In this document: positions 1 to 10,167 of the stretch, in pieces | Numbering within the stretch: position 1 is the stretch's first letter | How the letters are laid out: each line of letters begins with the position of its first letter | Origin: Euwallacea fornicatus | Taxonomy: Eukaryota; Arthropoda; Insecta; Coleoptera; Curculionidae | Direction of reading: 5' to 3' | Assembly (NCBI RefSeq): GCF_040115645.1 | Contig: NC_089578.1 | Location: forward strand, 1,550,001 to 1,614,000 | DNA: 64,000 nt | Program-made: the position numbers and the translations under genes | The notes under the pieces: model-generated | What the model was told of the DNA's origin: nothing | Seen by the model: only the letters and a program-made list of their open reading frames with translations | The model's database searches: none

Positions 1-3000
1 GGTTGAAGGTGGCGGAGGTTTGGTGCAATCTCCGCGCGAGGGACTAGCCGAGATTCGCCCCAAAGCTGCATTCAGGCTGTGGAGAAGAGGAAAACTTCCG
101 GTGCAACATCTATTATTGAAATCGTCCAGGTCAATCGTCCAAGCGACAGCTCCGCCAAATCCAGCTGTCCTGATGTAATTTGCCTGCGAATGAAGTGACA
201 TTGAGAACTACGTTCCAGATTTCCTTTCTAAGCGGACCTTTTCCTTAACAGACTCGATATCCTCATAACCGACCCACTGATCCTTCAAATAAGCATAAGG
301 GCCCGAACCCAACGCGCCTGCGTTGTGCACCCAATTTTGGTTCTTTATTCTGTCACAGATTTCGTAATAAGCCAACATTCCAGGTTGTTTGGTATATTTT
401 CCAGGCTGTCCAGGACCACTGGATGCGGTTCCCTCTGCGTGCGAGTTTGTGTTGGCGAGGGTGAAAGTTTGACCGTAGAACGGGACCCCTAATAGGAGCT
501 TTTGTCTCGGAGCCCCTTTGGCGACCAGATATTCCATGGTAAAATTCTACAATTCCTCATGAGCAGGGAGATAATTCTAGTCTGTAAGCGAAAGACTTAC
601 AATGCTGTATTGGGGGTGTTTACTGGAAGGTTGGCTGTACAGGGGGCTGACGTGCCCAGTTTGGCCCTCCCATGCTCCATGGTAATCGTAGGACATAACT
701 GACATGAAGTCCAAGGCTTGACCTATAGCGGGCAGATCATAGGCGACGTCGATCACCTCCTTGTACCCCGACATTGAGGCAGCCAGTAGGAGCGGGGGGC
801 TCTGCTTCGCGAACTCGCTTTGCAGCTCCTGAGATGGAAAAGAAAAGCTTTCCAGCCTGAGCAGTGATCAGAGGTTTTTACTTGTAAAAGTTTGGTAAAG
901 TTGGGCTTGTCAGACGCAGGCCCCTTCTTGCAGTTGCTTTGCCAGCAAATGGGGTAGTTCCAGTCGAAGTGGAGCCCGCTGAATCCATGTCTTCTCAAGA
1001 AGCTCACGGCTCCCACCGCGAACCTCCTACGCGCCGACCCATCGCTGACCAGCCGCGAGTACTTGTCACCTGCCGAGTCGGTCCATCCTCCGAGTGAGAG
1101 GAGCACTCTGGAGTCTTTGAGGGAAGTGATCCGCTCATAGAGGTCTGGAATGGCGATGAATCTGGAATATTTTAAGCTGCATAACGTGCGAAGGGTCCTT
1201 ACTATTGTCGAGGTCGGCCCAGGGATCGAACTCCTTCAAAAGCAAAGTTTCAGGATCCAGGCTGGAAAACGCGTATATGATGTGGGTGCAAAGGCGCTGA
1301 TCGATGTGTTCTGGCACGAACTTCCCCTCGGCCTTCCGGTAGAAAGCCCAATTGGTGACGTAACATACCACCTGAAGAGAAAGGAACCTCGTGACTACCC
1401 AGCTCTCATCGCAGATGGTTTCTTTTCCATACTTTGACCTCGTCGTCTCTGAGAGACTCCCGACGAGCCTGCTCATTGACATCCTTGAGCCTCTGAGGAG
1501 TGTAAACCATATCTCCAGGTTTGCACTGGTCAGTCTGCATCTGGGTGCACTTAGCACTGACCGGGTCGAACATTAAGTTATTCCCGCATGAAAGATGGTA
1601 GCTGAGATGGTTCTTGCAGATGTAGTAAGCGGCGCAGTTCTTAGGGTCGCTGTAATAACCCTCGGACTCACATTTCCCGTAGGGTTTAACCGGAGATTGG
1701 GGGTCCGTCGTTAGGGTCGGGGACATTCCTAAAACGCGTTTCAGCTGGAGAGCTGCCGAACGATTTGACAGAGGAAATACCTTTAAGGTTTCTCTTGATG
1801 GAGTTCAGCAGAGGCCACCTATCCCCGCAGAGCCCTTTGAAGTCGTCCAGGTCCACCGCCCATGCGGAGACGCCGCCCAGATTGTGCTTCTTCACGTAGG
1901 CGATCTGAGGGGAAAATGCAGACTCAGATAAGCAGGCGGGCTGTTGTCAAGAATGCGCAAATGGCGAAGGAACTGTGTGCTTGGTGGACCTGCACAATGC
2001 ATTTGACTATGTCCTGAGCATTTTGCCACAATCTGATGGTTTAACGCCCATTCGAAGCCCCGGCAGGGGTCATCTCGGCCGAAGGCCGATGGCATGGCTA
2101 CCTGGTCAAAATTGCAGCAAAATGCGAGGTTCGCGAACAAACCAAAGGTGTTTTCACTAATGGAAAACGTGCCTTCACTGAATTTAAAGGAGACAGAAGG
2201 ATTTCCCCTCTTAGAGGGCGGATTCGCACTCTGCACATCTGGAGTTTCGCCATTCAACAGAACTCAGCCGCAGGGCTACAAAGTACCGGGAAAGTTGGCC
2301 ATTCCTACCTTCTTTCTAATGCTTCGCTCGTCGTCGTACCCCACCCACTGATCTCCATTGACGATGTAAGGAGAACCATCGGAATCCTCCCCTTGGTACC
2401 ATCCCTCGTTCACCGCCATGTCGCATATCTCGAAATAGGCCAAAAATCCAGGCCTCTGTGTATAGTACCCCTCACGACCCGGACCTTTCGTAGGGGCGCC
2501 AATTCCAGTGTTATTGGGGTACTGCAAGGTGAAGGAGCGCCCGAAGAACGGAATTCCCAGGATCAGTTTGTCGCTGGATAAACCGTTTTTGATCCAGAAT
2601 TTAACTGCATAATCCTGCAAGAATTGTGAAATGGCAAATGTTCCGATTTGCTCCTCTACAGTTTCATACAGCGTTGAGGAAAATGTTGAGCCCCTCATCG
2701 GCAGGCCTCGCGTTTAAGCTGGCATGGTGGTCAGCTACAGCGTCCCTCTCCTCGTGGAAGTCGTAGGTCTGGATGTTAATAAAATCCAGAATGTCATTCA
2801 GCCTGGACGGGTAGTACCCATCTTCTATGTGAAATCTTGAAGCCGGCGCTGCGAGTGCCACCAGGAGACCGGACTTCCTGAACACCTCAGAGAGCTCCTC
2901 TAGGAGAAGTTGGAAGTGCTCTTTCTCGTAGTTCTGACTGTTTTCCTCCATGGCTGCAAATGGACGATTGCGGGACGTGAAACCTTCACATTTGTGTGCG

Positions 3001-4898
3001 ATCGATTGGAGCACGATCGGGCGTGGAGTCTACCTCCAGTTCGGCCCATTTTCAGTCGATCGCACACAAGAGAGGTGAGTGCGTGAGACAAATTGCGGAA
3101 AAACGAGTTCGTCCGGAACCTCGCTACCATCGACGCCCTTCTCCAGCTCGGAGTACGTCTGCAATCCCCCAGAACCTCCCCCATTTGACGAACCAGAGAA
3201 CTCTTGCGGTTTCCAAGATTCGAATCGATTTTCCGCAATAATGTCCTACACGTGTGAATGTTAGGAAACTTTGTGCTGTTGGAAATACCTGGATACTCCC
3301 AATGGATCTCCATACCATCGAAACCATAGAGCTTGACGACACTAAAGGCGCTGCGAATAAAATCTCTCCTCCTGCTAGCGCTGGAAATCATCCTGGAGAA
3401 CCTATTGGAAGTCCCGTCCCTGGGGCCCCCTACCGACAGAAGGACCTTCAGAGACCTGTTGAATCGCTTCAGGGCAATGACCGATCTGTACCCCCCTATA
3501 AACAGTTCTGTGTAGAAATCGATGGTGGTTTATTACGTGCTACATGCCTTGAACGATGTCGTACTCTTCATCGTTTGAAACCACACCGAAGTGCTCTGGA
3601 TCTAACGAAGCAAAGGCGTAGATGATATGAGTGCACAGCCTCGGTTCCATGTCCTCGGCCCTGAATCTGAGGGGCTCCCTCCTATAAACTGCAGCTGCCT
3701 GAAAGTAGCAGACCACCTTCTTTTCTTCAGCTGGATTGGTGGCGACTAAAGGAACGACTTAGAGGGTCTGGATTGAAAATTTGTGACTCAGTACCGTAAT
3801 CTAAATTTCGGCCTTGCTGGAACCCAAAGGGCGTTGATCTCAGGTGCTGGTACCCATTGGAGACTCTATAAGGGGCGACCATGTTACGAAACTGAGTCGC
3901 TGGGGTGTACCCCAAGAGGGCCGGCTGAAGGACCAAGTGGAAGGACTGGTAGGTCCAACTGCTTTGGGGGTCGGAAGGCGGCGGCTGCCGCAACTGGAAC
4001 TTCTTCTGGTTGTATGGTTCGGCTCGGTACTTTTCTGGCAGTGGTCGTTTTTCGACAGCGTCCCTCAAAGGGAGCCTTTTGCTGGTTTCGCTGCTGCAAA
4101 GTTCAACGCGTTAAGGAACACGTACATCGAGTCACACGTGTACGGCCCCATCTAGTTCCCCCTATGCGAGCACCCCCCGCTTCACCCACTCACCCCCTCA
4201 CTATTTCGAAACTTACACTTCAACTACCCTCTCAACGGCAGCTCTCAATGGCAAGCTCTTACTGCCGTAGGGCTCCAGGACCATGTACGAGGACTTCATG
4301 CTGAGGGCTTCCGGGATGTGTTCCACAGAGTCCCTTCGGAATGTGGGTGCGTCCGGGGGCGGGACATGATGGTTCCTTTTAAAGCCATCTCGTTGAACTT
4401 GAGCGTCCGAGGTGATGGACGCGAGGAGGAGGAGGAGACACACCTAGATCAACCAACCTTAAAATTTTTCTGCGGCAATTCGAATACCCCAAGAATGTTT
4501 TTGTTTTTTTGACGTTTGAGGGGCATTCGCTGAGGTTCCTGAGTAATTTTATCTTAAATTCTTCTATATCGTCGATATTGTGGCTACAAATCAACGTTGC
4601 GGGGCTCATTTAGATACGTTTCAGACCAAAACGTGAATTAAATGACCGAAATAGGGGAAGTCCATGGGGGCCGGGTCGGGCGATCCGGCGGGCCACCCCA
4701 ACTGCGACGCGTTCGCGCGCTGCGTGGCTCACCCCCGAGCGAGTTAAGTTAGAAAATGCGCAAGTAGCAGCAGCACTGGGCCCGCCCCGGCATTTCCGTG
4801 CATCATTTTCAGTTGTCGACGAGTTTGTGGTCCTAAAAGGCTGTGCTGGAATAGTTCACGTCGCCAACACTTACCACTGTACACGGCCTCCCCATCAT
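1..4898 (-). CDS. Cht10: Cht10-like multidomain chitinase (GH18), N-terminal part
   Basis: Secreted chitinase-family protein acting on cuticle or peritrophic chitin; the 3' end lies beyond the left edge. A 24-nt first exon (4898-4875, MMGRPCTV) joins 4443-4217 in frame and completes a signal peptide with core VCLLLLLASITSDAQ. Next come a Pro/Gln-rich linker (4093-3795), GH18 domain 1 (from KVVCYFQAAAVYRRE near 3720 to about 1750), a CBM14/peritrophin-A domain (about 1690-1530, six cysteines beginning CESEGYYSDPKNC), then GH18 domain 2 (from VVCYVTNWAFYRKAEGKF near 1390 to about position 60) and a Thr/Pro linker. The canonical GH18 motif is DGxDxDxE. Domain 1 reads FDGMEIHWEYP and domain 2 reads FSGLHFDWNYP, which lacks the catalytic Glu, so both are probably chitin-binding or inactive. 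Later catalytic domains would lie off-window. GH18-CBM14-GH18 at the N-terminus fits Cht10 (group II) better than Cht7, which has adjacent GH18 domains and a transmembrane N-terminus. Confidence 0.87.
2989..3070. repeat. Inverted repeat in a chitinase intron
   Basis: TGTGTGCGATCGA near 2992 recurs as its reverse complement near 3055, about 50 bp apart, and could form a hairpin. It lies in the intron between the domain-1 HWEYP exon and the next exon (high end 2953). It may be the end of a small repeat. Confidence 0.45.
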
Positions 4899-5904
4899 GG
4901 AAAACGACTGCTCCAGTATCTTATCTGCACATTATCTTCTTATCGCAGACCATCAGCGTTGCTGGCATCGACGGGCACCCTCTGAAAAATCCAAAACTGT
5001 CTGAAATGCGTGCGAACCGAGCACGAACCAAAAAATATCGAATGACGAACTTGGAACGTGAGTGCCACTGACCAACATTTTTTTTGAAGACTGAGGACGA
5101 TTCAGAATATCAATTGGGTGCGCCAAGTCGTTTAGATACGCCAATGAACTTGAACGACGATTCAAGGGAAGATCAGCAGACTAAAAAATGAGTCTTCGGT
5201 TTCGGCTCTTGTGTGCAAATTTGCGGCTGTGTCTTCCTGCCAATGAGTCACAGTCGCAGGAAATCGGGATTGAAGTGCGAGCAAAGGCGGAGACGACGGT
5301 GCAGGGAGGAGAGGTGAGGAGGGGAGAGGAGGAGGATGGGCAGGGGCTTAGTACTCTGTTAGGAAAGCGATTAGACGCGGAGATAACGTATCGTTAAGCG
5401 TGTTAAACTAACACAGACCGACAGGGCCCGCGCTCGGTATCTTGTTAACACACCGGATAACACCGAAAGAATCGAAATGTTAATTTACGAGGTGGGAGGG
5501 TGACGGGTTCGGCGACGAGATTGAAATGAGATTAACTCACATTAACAATACATCGGACTGGTTTTGAGATAAGTTCAGCATTCCGCCGAAATAAATGATA
5601 TGTTAATGAGCAACATACTTTGGCGATTCATATTGTGTTAATTTCGGTTCAACGACACCGACACTCGATTTTCGTAAAGACTTTTAAAGGGTCTATTATT
5701 AACTCATTAGCATCATGGTTTATTGACGCCTTGATGTTTAATTTGATGTTAATAGCTCAATCTCGCCTGTGGACCTCAGGTGCCGGCTACGTAAGCTGAA
5801 CGCAAATTTTATTGTCGTTCGGCTATTTTTACAACGGACGAAGGCAACTCGGTTGTTTCAGGTTAGTCCTGGTTAGTTCAGGTTGGCCTGGAGGCCGGCA
5901 ACCG

Positions 5905-5930
5905 CAGAGAGAGAGAGAGAGAGAGAGAGA
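5905..5930. repeat. (GA)n microsatellite
   Basis: Uninterrupted GA dinucleotide run of about 13 units in the intergenic spacer. Confidence 0.95.
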
Positions 5931-6252
5931 CAGGCTGGAGGTCCATCTTGACCTCCACGTGGACCCGTCCCCGAGCGTCTACTCTCCCGAGTCTAGCTGG
6001 CTAACCCCAGAGGGAGAGGGGGAGAGAGGTCTCAGGGAGGAGGGCGGATGTTCGATGGGTGAAACACCGAGCCTGGACGCGGGGCTGCCGAAGGAGCGCC
6101 CGGTTGCAACGTCAGAAATTGGGACGAACGCCACGGGACAGGCCGCGGGTGGGCATCGATGACCACCTAAGGGTGGCCACACACCCACGGGTTTTACTGG
6201 AGAAAACGCGCACGTGCGGCAGGAGACAGAGCCGGGAACTTCCGCCGAACGT

Positions 6253-6850
6253 ACAGTGGCCCAGAAAAGTATTCGTCCGGCCCGGAACGAACACCGTAAA
6301 CCGTAATTTTCGATTTTGCTCAAATTTTCCACGATGAAAATTCAATTTTTTGCAGTTGGAGTCTTGAAAAAAATTCGTTTTGGGCGTTTCTTACGCGGTG
6401 GAAATTTTCCAATACGGACTTAACGAGGAGGGGGGGATTTTTCTGCCCATGCCCCGAAAATTGGGCCGAAGCCGGACCGGCAGTAAGGGAACTGCGGCCT
6501 TTGAAAATCCTTAAAAATGTCTTTTTTTTTTGTTTTTTTCATTTCGCAATTTTCATTTCGGTTCCGTCATTTTGCGTGGAAATCGTCGCTTTCCGGCCGT
6601 TCGAGAAGGCCGCAACTCGCTCGTTTGCGGCTCGGCTCTGCGCAAATTTTCAGGATTTCTCTGGAAAAATCCGCTCGACAAAAACCGTTGAAAACCGCAT
6701 TGGAAAATTTCCACCGCGCGAGAAAATTCCGAAGTGAAGTTTGTTCGAAGCGCTGCGAAAATTGAATTTTTTAAAGAGTTGTCCGGGTGAGTTTCGGGTC
6801 GATTTTCAATAAAAAAAAATTTGAACAAAATCAGTCAAAAGTTACGGTTT
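6253..6850. mobile_element. Possible MITE-like unit with imperfect inverted segments
   Basis: The left side has ACAGTGGCCCAGAAAA (6253) followed by ACCGTAA...GATTTTGCTCAAATTTT (6293-6330). A related segment lies in reverse complement at about 6806-6850 (AAATTTGAACAAAATC...TTACGGT). The arrangement suggests a non-autonomous DNA transposon, but the right terminus and target-site duplication were not found. Confidence 0.3.
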
Positions 6851-8026
6851 TTCTTTCGGCTGTGCGTGGATCCATTGAAAAATGTGAGGGAACGTTCCCA
6901 CGAAAATGCCGGGACACGTCGAACATTGTCTTTAGTTGTGTATTTTACGACGTGACTCCCTCGAGGGCCACCCCTGTGGCACGTAAGCCTGCGGCCAGCG
7001 GGCAGGCCTGCCGGATTGCCCGACCTCGCCCCCTTTGACAAATTTTTTTTCCGGCCGTCCGAAGAACGAGGTGCATCTACGTTTGCCCGCTGCATGAGTT
7101 ACGCCGCATGCAGAAAAACGTCCAGCTAAAGCCACATTCGACGTGTTCAGGCGTTTCCCTGAAAAATGCTTATTTCCAATTTTCAACGGACTCACGCGGG
7201 ACTTTCGGTCCCCTACGCGTGACTTCTCGGCCGTGCGGCAAAACAAGAGAAAAACCGACGAATCTCATTAGGAAATTCCACTTTTTGTGCAACTCGTGCG
7301 GTACCACGGCGTCGCTCGCCTCGCAGGGTCGCACCAATCGTGGATCGCCTAAATTGTTACATAAATTCTCCTATTTGCCATAAAGCAAATGCGAAATTAA
7401 GTCCGAGATTAAGCCAGAGATGGTTAATTAAAACGAGCAGGTACACTCACCTTCGACGACGTCAAATATTACGGGACCGGTACAAATTGCACTTGCACAC
7501 GCACATACCAAAACAAATCACCCGGTGGTACTGGAGGCGGTACCTTCAATGTCAGTGTCGCGGGAGCAAAATGCGTGAGAAGTCCCGAAGAGCGGCTCTT
7601 ATACCAAAGGAGACGCTACGAAGTAGTTTTTCTTCTGCCGCGGGTTGATTGGTCTGCTTTACATATTAAATAGTACCTATCAAAACACAAAACTTGCTCC
7701 CCGAAATGTCGCCTTTGATCACTTTTTTGCTCGTTTTATACAGGGTACGGGCTGAATTTCGCAAGGTGCATCTCTGAAATGGCAATGAATGGCCTTGAAC
7801 TTCCGAAGACAAGTATCGGTTAATTTATTTATATTTTTATAACCGATAGGAACAAGAAGTGGTAGCGTCGTACTAGCATGGTCGATTATTTTAAAATTGA
7901 CCGCGTAGGTGGACAATCCGCTTCGGATCGAATTGTTTGTGGCCGATGCTGGCGCCGTAATTAACGTTAACGGCACCGGTGTCCACTTATCGCCGAATTT
8001 CGGGCACGCTTTGGAGCGGCCGCGCC

Positions 8027-8070
8027 CAAAAAAAAATTAAAAAAAAAAAAGAAAAAAAAAAAAAAAAAAG
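8027..8070. repeat. A-rich homopolymer tract
   Basis: About 44 bp almost entirely A with a few T and G interruptions, next to a TACAGGGTGTCCC motif at 8093. It may be a decayed poly(A) or simple-sequence expansion. Confidence 0.85.
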
Positions 8071-8306
8071 AAAAATCCCGATGGGCCGGATGTACAGGGT
8101 GTCCCGGCGGCGCGCGAAAGGGCGTCCGGCCGCCTGGGGATGACGAAAATCTTTTATTAAGCGGCCCCGTTTCGTCGTTTTGCAGCACTAGTTAAGTTAG
8201 GATGTGCGAACAAATTTTGTTCCACATGTTAGCCGGAATGACCTCCGGTGACTTCTCGAGAGTGGCACCGTCGATTTGGGAAACGCTCCCTGACACACAT
8301 CGGAGG

Positions 8307-8570
8307 TCAACATTCCAACGCGACTGCCTTGGACTTGAAATACTCACGCAGAAAAAAGTCCAGGAGGGTCAGGTCCGGAGAGCGCGGCGGCCATTCGGCG
8401 GGATCCCGCCTGGCGATCCGGCGATGGGGAAAATTGGAGTTAAAACGTTGCGAGCTCCTACGCGGAAACGGGGGCCGCCTTGCTGGAATCGCGATCCTCC
8501 CTCGGGGAGAGTTTCGGTCGTGGGAGAGGCCTCCCGTCGAAGCTGTCAGCTTCTCCAGCTGCGGCTTCAT
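8307..8570 (-). mobile_element. Mariner-like transposase remnant (C-terminal catalytic part)
   Basis: The minus strand encodes WPPRSPDLTLLDFFLREYFK, matching the third-Asp block of insect mariner-type transposases (WPPRSPDLTPLDFFLWGYLK-like). The upstream part of the transposase is scrambled and no intact ORF remains. TACAGGGTGTCCC at 8093 looks like one terminus; the other is unclear (candidates near 8690 and 9080). A dead copy. Confidence 0.7.
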
Positions 8571-9567
8571 TAATTAAAAAAAAAAAACAGTCCGAACATT
8601 TGTTTCCTCTGGACACTGGGCCTGGGCCTCTCCAGCCAGACGGGGGTGGTTACCGCTGCAGGTGCTGAGCTGTCGGTTTGAGAAAATTGTACAGGGTCGG
8701 CCGCAAGTTCAGGCGGCGCTTACTAATTTTGTAAAAAAAAAACAAAAAGAGGATTTTTAAGTGCGAAAGTGGCACGGTTGGCCTCTCGCCGTCGGAAAAC
8801 CTCACTTGACACAACATATGAGTAATGCGAGGTTGAAACAGGACTGGTAAGTTTGCAATGGAACACCCCGTGGATCTTACACGAAGATACAGGGCTACGC
8901 GATCTACCTCGTTCGAAATTTTCAGCCCCCCCTACCAACTTTCTATTTACAACGGGTGAGACACCCCTTGTGGCGTGTGAAATTTCGTTGAAAAAACGCC
9001 AAAATGGCGCAAGGGGCGGAATATTCGGCGTAAAAACGCGACTTCAACGCTTTCAGGGCTGTTTGGACGCCCCGTATAAGGCGGAAATAATTTCGAAAGG
9101 CAGCCGCAATGGACCCCCAAGTAGTTGCGGCGGCGAGGCTCCGTGCCGTATTGCACGAACTACCCTGTATATTAGCTGAAAAAAATTCGTTTTACTTCGA
9201 TTCGAAAGTTTTCATTCGCCTTTTGAACGTGGGGATGCCCGGGGAGGGTTTGCGTTGGTCTGCGTGGTACTGTGGGGTCCCCGTGTTCTTCTGGGGGCCC
9301 TCGCCGAAGGCCCGGATGGCACGAAACTCCACTGCTCGATTTTACAGCCCCGCGAACATAATTGAAATTCCAATTACTGCATGTGACGTTATATGACCCT
9401 CTTCACGTTCGTTATTAAAGGAATGTTCAAATACCCTGCCCCGCCTATCATTCCAGTATCATTATAATAATTTATTGATGCTTCATAGCTGTTTGTGAAG
9501 GGATCTAAGAGGGTTTTTACGTACAATAAATTACCACCCAATTTATCTACACGTCAGAAACCGGCAG

Positions 9568-9575
9568 TATTTAAG
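9568..9575 (+). promoter_or_regulatory. Likely TATA box of the first PDF-like gene
   Basis: TATTTAAG lies about 90 bp before a good splice donor (AAG/GTAAGC, 9659) that would end a non-coding first exon. The matching acceptor (TTCCAG) sits directly before the ATG at 9721. Transcription would therefore start near 9600. Confidence 0.45.
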
Positions 9576-9720
9576 CCCTAATCGCGGAACTTAGGCCCAT
9601 AACCCAAGTACAAGAACACCGAGGCGGCAGCGAGACTTCGATTCCCCATTCGTTTAAGGTAAGCGGAATTTTCAGGAAAAAAAAAACAAAAAAATATCAA
9701 TAATCATGTGACGATTCCAG

Positions 9721-10108
9721 ATGATCAAAATAGCCCCGTTGATCTTCATCGCCAGCCTAACTTCCACGCTGAACGCCACAGCCCTACGATGCGATCTAAT
9801 CGTAAGTTTCTCCCACTGGTACTTGTCCTCCATTATCACCCCCCAACGACTTCCAGGACCCGCGCGAGAGGGACGCCGATCTCTGCTGGAAGCAGCTGTC
9901 CCACGGCGGCTACCCCTCGGTGGCCCAAGTTCTCACCGGAGCCCAGGAAGAAGTGCCCGTGCCCGTGAGCACAAGGAACGCGGAGCTGAGCAGCGCCCTC
10001 ATGCAACTCTACGGGATGGGAAAGCTGAACGGGAACAAGCGAAATCCGGAATTTTCCAGGGATGTCATGCGATTCATGTCCGACATCAACCAGTACAAGG
10101 AGGGCTGA
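9721..10108 (+). CDS. Secreted neuropeptide precursor, PDF-like (copy 1)
   Basis: Two coding exons, 9721-9801 and 9857-10108, with a phase-0 intron (GTAAGT...TTCCAG), give 110 residues. The N-terminus MIKIAPLIFIASLTSTLNA is a signal peptide. The C-terminal half looks like processed peptides: after STR comes NAELSSALMQLYGMGKLNGN, then KR, then NPEFSRDVMRFMSDINQYKE followed by a terminal Gly and stop, giving a predicted C-terminal amide. Insect PDF begins N-S-E and comes last in a precursor of about 100 residues after KR, with a terminal amidation Gly. Architecture and the N-x-E start match, but the C-terminal residues differ from canonical PDF. The next gene downstream is a paralogue. The family assignment is inference; it could be a beetle-specific peptide family. 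A polyadenylation signal follows at 10162. Confidence 0.7.
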
Positions 10109-10161
10109 TGACGATCTGGATTTTGTCCAACTTGTTTTTTCTCAGTTAGCGTAATTAAGGC

Positions 10162-10167
10162 AATAAA
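10162..10167 (+). terminator. Polyadenylation signal AATAAA
   Basis: AATAAA lies about 54 bp after the stop codon of the first PDF-like gene. Confidence 0.6.

Larger units (their letters stand above)
4899..9567. other. Gene-less, repeat-rich spacer upstream of the chitinase
   Basis: No ORF here has convincing coding features. The stretch holds a cluster of RTTAAY sites (5395-5760), a (GA)n microsatellite, homopolymer tracts, a possible MITE-like unit at about 6250-6850, several TACAGGGT-type transposon-end motifs (7735, 8093, 8690, 9165) and a mariner transposase remnant at about 8.3-8.6 kb. Part of it must hold the chitinase promoter (right-hand side of 4898) and the promoter of the peptide gene at 9.7 kb. 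Confidence 0.6.
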
